From positions 258,001-322,000 of the forward strand of contig NZ_OY760065.1 of NCBI RefSeq assembly GCF_963662885.1: a DNA stretch of 64,000 nt, given 5' to 3'. The translations under genes were made by a program, and so were the position numbers. This document shows, piece by piece, positions 61,071-64,000 of this stretch. This stretch comes from an uncultured Pseudodesulfovibrio sp. GTDB taxonomy: Bacteria; Desulfobacterota; Desulfovibrionia; Desulfovibrionales; Desulfovibrionaceae. Under the pieces are notes generated by a model. It ran no database searches. It had not been told where the DNA came from and saw only the letters and a list, made by a program, of their open reading frames with translations. The number at the start of each line of letters is the position of its first letter. Within the stretch, counting starts at the first letter, position 1.

Positions 61071-61861
61071 TCTCCATTTCCAATATCACCAAGGCCTTCA
61101 ACCGGGGCGACGTCAACGAGGTAACCGCGCTCAACGGCGTGAACCTCGAGGTCAAGGACGGCGACTTCATCACCATCATCGGGTCCAACGGAGCTGGCAA
61201 GTCCACCTTCCTCAACGCCCTGGCTGGCTCGTTCCCCGTGGATTCCGGCAAGATCGTGCTGGAAGATCTGGATATCACCAAGTGGCCGGAGCACAAACGC
61301 GCTTCGCTCATAGGTCGGGTCTTTCAGGATCCCCTGTTGGGTACCTGCGGCGGCGCGACCATTGAACAGAACCTTGCCATGGCCAACAAACGCGGCAGGT
61401 TCCGCGGCCTGTCCTGGGGCGTCAAGAGTAAGGACCGCGAGTTCTTTCGGGAAAAGCTGGCTATCCTGGGCCTTGGCCTCGAAGACCGGCTCAAGGCTCA
61501 TACCGGGCTCCTCTCCGGCGGTCAGCGTCAGGCTCTGACCATGCTCATGGCCACCCTGGTACGTCCTCGTCTGCTCCTGCTGGACGAACACACTGCGGCC
61601 TTGGACCCCAAGACCGCTGGCATGGTCCTGGACCTGACCGATGAAATCGTCAGCTCGCTGAATCTGACCACCCTTATGGTCACCCACAACATGAAACAGG
61701 CCATCTCACTTGGCAACAGACTGATCATGTTCCACCGCGGTCAGGTGGTTCTGGACATCGAGGGTGACGAAAAGAAGAATCTCAAGGTCGAGGATCTCCT
61801 GGAGCGTTTCTCGCGTCTACGCGGTGACGAAGGGGTTTCCGACCGCATGTTGTTGGGTTGA
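61067..61861 (+). CDS. ABC transporter ATP-binding protein (TrpZ-type)
   Basis: 264 residues with Walker A GSNGAGKSTFLN near residue 39, signature LSGGQRQALTML near 147, Walker B LLLLDEHTAALDP, and the H-loop in MVTHNM. It powers the importer formed with the two upstream genes. It overlaps the permease gene by 4 bases. Confidence 0.94.
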   Translation: MISISNITKAFNRGDVNEVTALNGVNLEVKDGDFITIIGSNGAGKSTFLNALAGSFPVDSGKIVLEDLDITKWPEHKRASLIGRVFQDPLLGTCGGATIEQNLAMANKRGRFRGLSWGVKSKDREFFREKLAILGLGLEDRLKAHTGLLSGGQRQALTMLMATLVRPRLLLLDEHTAALDPKTAGMVLDLTDEIVSSLNLTTLMVTHNMKQAISLGNRLIMFHRGQVVLDIEGDEKKNLKVEDLLERFSRLRGDEGVSDRMLLG

Positions 61862-61941
61862 GGCCGGTGCGGGCCAAGACCCATATGCTGGCATATTGCT
61901 GCCAACACGTATAAGACAATAAACGACAAACGGAGGCATCC

Positions 61942-62364
61942 ATGGCTATCGAAAAGACCTTTTCCATCATCAAGCCCGACGCGGTCGAGCGCGGCCTTAT
62001 CGCCGAGATCCTGAAAATGATCACCGACTCCGGCCTCAAGATCAAAGGCATGAAGATGATCCACATGGACCGCGCCAAAGCCGAAGGCTTCTACGCGGTG
62101 CACAAGGAACGCCCCTTCTTCGGCGAACTGGTGGATTACATGATTTCCGGCCCGGTGGTGGTTTCCTGCCTCGAAGGCGAGAACGCCATCGAGAAGTACC
62201 GTGCCCTCATGGGCGCTACCAATCCGGCCGACGCCGCTCCCGGTACCATCCGTGCGGCCTACGGTCAGAACATTCAGAATAACTCCTGCCACGGTTCCGA
62301 CGGTCCCGACACCGCCAAGACCGAGGTGGCTTACTTCTTTAACGACGACGAGTTGGTGGGATAA
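61942..62364 (+). CDS. ndk: Nucleoside diphosphate kinase
   Basis: 140 residues. It transfers phosphate from ATP to NDPs through the active-site His in NSCHGSD near residue 119. Other family motifs: TFSIIKPDAVERGL at the start, HKERPFFGELVDYM and GATNPADAAPGTIR. Its TAA overlaps the proC ATG (TAATG), coupling the two genes. Confidence 0.96.
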   Translation: MAIEKTFSIIKPDAVERGLIAEILKMITDSGLKIKGMKMIHMDRAKAEGFYAVHKERPFFGELVDYMISGPVVVSCLEGENAIEKYRALMGATNPADAAPGTIRAAYGQNIQNNSCHGSDGPDTAKTEVAYFFNDDELVG

Positions 62365-63167
62365 TGACAAAAAAAATCGGGTTCATAGGCGTAGGCAACA
62401 TGGGGTCTGCCATAGCAAAAGGGCTGGCCTCGCGTGACGACATCGAACTGCACGGGGCGGACTTCAACAAGGCCAACCTCGAACGGCTCAACAAGGAACA
62501 CGGGCTCATCATTCATGAGAGCGCGACCGACCTGGCCAAGGCGTGCGATTACATCGTCCTGGCCGTCAAGCCGCAGCACGCCGAACCCGTGGTCAAGGAG
62601 TTGACGCCCTTGCTCGACATGAGCAAATGTCTGACCGCCATCTGCGCGGGTATCCCCCTGTCCACCTATGAGGAATGGACCGAGGACCACTGCCCCGTGG
62701 TGCGCATCATGCCCAACACCCCGGCCCTGGTGGGTCTGGGCGTGTCGGCCATCTGCCTGGACAACCACAATCTGACCGACGAGATGAAGGCGTTCGTACC
62801 AGAGCTCTTCGCCTCCATCGGCCAGACCCATGTGCTGCCGGAAAAGCTTTTCGACGCCTTCACCGGCGTGATCGGCTCCGGCCCGGCCTATGTCTTCTAC
62901 TTCATGGAAGCCATGATCGAGTCCGGTGTGGCCCTGGGCCTGACCCGTCCCCAGAGCGTGGACATGGTCAAAGGGTTGTTCCTGGGCTCCGCCACCATGG
63001 CAGACCAGAGCGAATACTCCGTCTCCGAACTGCGCGAAATGGTCACCTCTCCTGGTGGCACCACCATCCGCGCACTCATGCACTTCGATAGGCAGGCCAT
63101 CAAGGGCGACATCATCGATGGCGTCTTCGAGTCCTACTACCGAAGCATCGAACTCGGCGACCAATAG
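62364..63167 (+). CDS. proC: Pyrroline-5-carboxylate reductase
   Basis: 267 residues; final step of proline synthesis. The NAD(P)-binding IGFIGVGNMGSAIAKGL lies at residues 4-20. The substrate signature is VIGSGPAYVFYFMEAM near 172, followed by the ProC family motif REMVTSPGGTTIRAL near 225. It is coupled to ndk by TAATG. Confidence 0.95.
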   Translation: MTKKIGFIGVGNMGSAIAKGLASRDDIELHGADFNKANLERLNKEHGLIIHESATDLAKACDYIVLAVKPQHAEPVVKELTPLLDMSKCLTAICAGIPLSTYEEWTEDHCPVVRIMPNTPALVGLGVSAICLDNHNLTDEMKAFVPELFASIGQTHVLPEKLFDAFTGVIGSGPAYVFYFMEAMIESGVALGLTRPQSVDMVKGLFLGSATMADQSEYSVSELREMVTSPGGTTIRALMHFDRQAIKGDIIDGVFESYYRSIELGDQ

Positions 63168-63177
63168 TCAATAGAAT

Positions 63178-63459
63178 CGGGGGGAAGGGGGAGAAACCCC
63201 TATGAAAAGGGTTCTTCTCCCTCTTCTTCTCGTCCCCCCCTTCTTTCCCAAACTTTTTGTGGCCTTCGGCAAGGGCGTGCGTCAGCGGATGCGCGTCTTT
63301 TTTTATGCATTGCGAAAAGGGATCACAGAGCAGCTATGTCAATTGCTGCCCTCCGCACACCGCGCAGCGGCACAAAATGTTTTGAAAAATAGAGGGATGG
63401 GGTTCGGGGGAAGGGAGGGGAAAAACTTTCTTAGAAGTTTTTCCCCTCCCTTCCCCCGA
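63178..63459. repeat. Intergenic element with two long hairpins
   Basis: No gene is seen between proC and cbiB. The left end is an interrupted G-rich/C-rich hairpin (63178-63237, core GGGAGAA-ACCC with GGGTTCTTCTCCC). The right end is a perfect 25-bp stem with a 6-base loop (63404-63428 with 63435-63459), rich in GGGGAA/TTCCCC. Between them TTTCCCAAACTTTTTG and GCACAAAATGTTTTG are rough inverted copies, as in the element at 37975-38136. The hairpins may also end the converging proC and cbiB transcripts. Confidence 0.55.
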
Positions 63460-63466
63460 TTCGCCG

Positions 63467-64000
63467 TCAGGCGAACAACAGCCGAATCAATCCGAGCACC
63501 GGAATGAGAACCAAAGCAGCCAGAACGCCTGCCATCGCGGTCAGCCTGAACAGCTTGCGGAGTTTGGCGCGGTCCCAGGTGGCACCTACCGGGCCGAGCA
63601 CCGGCTTGTCCTTGATCTTTCCGAAATAGACCGTGGGACCGCCCATCTGCGCTTCGAGGAGCCAGGCAGCCGCAGCCATGGGGTACCCCGCGTTGGGGCT
63701 CTCCATCTTGCGCGCGTCGTCGCGATAACGTCCCCTGGCCGTGGCCGCCTTCAGTCCGAGCCGCCTGCCGACGATGAACAGGAAAAATGCGGTCAGCCGA
63801 GCCGGAATCCAGGCCAGAACATCATCGGTCTTGGCCGCGCCTTGGCCCAGGTCGATGTAGCGGTCGGTGCGGTAGCCCCACATTGAATCCATGGTGGACA
63901 CCGTCTTGTAGGCCCAGAGGCCGCTGGGGCCGAAAAGCGCGAGGTAGAACAGGGGCGCGGTGAACCCGTCGTTGAGATTCTCGCTGACCGTCTCGGCCAG
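63467..64000 (-). CDS. cbiB: Adenosylcobinamide-phosphate synthase, C-terminal part (partial)
   Basis: The frame enters from the right edge and ends at TGA 63469-63467; 177 codons are visible. It attaches aminopropanol to adenosylcobyric acid in the membrane during cobalamin synthesis. The family segments SENLNDGFTAPLFYLAL, VSTMDSMWGYR and MESPNAGYPMAAAAWLL identify CbiB/CobD. A C-terminal membrane helix (GVLAALVLIPVLGLIRLLF) is present. The N-terminal part lies outside the window. Confidence 0.92.
   Translation of the reverse strand: MAETVSENLNDGFTAPLFYLALFGPSGLWAYKTVSTMDSMWGYRTDRYIDLGQGAAKTDDVLAWIPARLTAFFLFIVGRRLGLKAATARGRYRDDARKMESPNAGYPMAAAAWLLEAQMGGPTVYFGKIKDKPVLGPVGATWDRAKLRKLFRLTAMAGVLAALVLIPVLGLIRLLFA

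Noticed and set aside
1..64000. CRISPR array, insertion sequence or complete prophage
   Set aside because: No regularly spaced direct repeats, transposase or phage structural genes were found on either strand.

Overview
This window looks like chromosomal DNA of a Desulfovibrionaceae bacterium (Desulfovibrio or Pseudodesulfovibrio type). The assignment is inferred from several features together: an adenylate kinase with the C-X5-H-X15-C-X2-C metal site described for Desulfovibrio gigas, a split archaeal-type glutamate synthase, an LL-diaminopimelate aminotransferase, a siroheme-synthase/hemX-like/hemA cluster, and a very large A-adding tRNA nucleotidyltransferase. No rRNA operon, CRISPR array, complete prophage or transposase is visible. 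About 58 protein genes and one tRNA are supported.

Layout. 1-584: tail of a probable tpiA, secG, tRNA-Leu(GAG) and its terminator, then about 600 empty bases. 1190-4600: a degenerate nucleotide-kinase/BON/receiver fusion and a SulP anion transporter. 4637-9731: a minus-strand choline-to-glycine-betaine operon (FadR/GntR regulator, betA, betB, choline-type binding protein) with a clear operator region. 9889-15347: acetyltransferase, TPR protein, CHASE-PAS-PAS-GGDEF diguanylate cyclase. 15790-17759: dapL-folK-TRASH-domain operon. 17967-30191, plus strand: xerD, the DHH-CBS-nucleotidyltransferase fusion, a HIT protein, lapA-lapB, mutS, a lipoprotein, lysA, rsmE, rarA. 30260-32784, minus: two glycosyltransferases. 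32888-37909: siroheme/heme genes, a small unknown gene, tilS, adk. 38223-41386, minus: yajC-secD-secF. 41430-46585, minus: five-gene glutamate synthase operon. 46864-48892: phenylalanine attenuator, small membrane protein and sodium:solute symporter. 49091-56371: dut, argD, a small unknown gene, prmA, a base-excision glycosylase, envC-like, ctp and a divergent polysaccharide deacetylase. 56760-57737: fliM behind a sigma-54-type site. 58048-58707: two small AT-rich unknown genes. 59092-61861: a TrpXYZ-type ABC importer. 61942-63167: ndk and proC. The window ends inside cbiB.

The most notable observation is at 46864-47050. A 29-codon open frame with nine Phe codons, eight of them within ten codons, is followed by three mutually exclusive RNA pairings, the last being an intrinsic terminator. 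This matches the architecture of the pheA/pheST attenuators, but the genes behind it are a 44-residue membrane protein (too short for ordinary ORF calling) and an SSS-family symporter. It predicts a phenylalanine-responsive transporter. Other observations include a three-hairpin leader with a terminator-like element before the glutamate synthase operon, paired GntR-type operators at the bet operon, a sigma-54 element before fliM, two related long-hairpin intergenic elements, and the AT-rich two-gene module.
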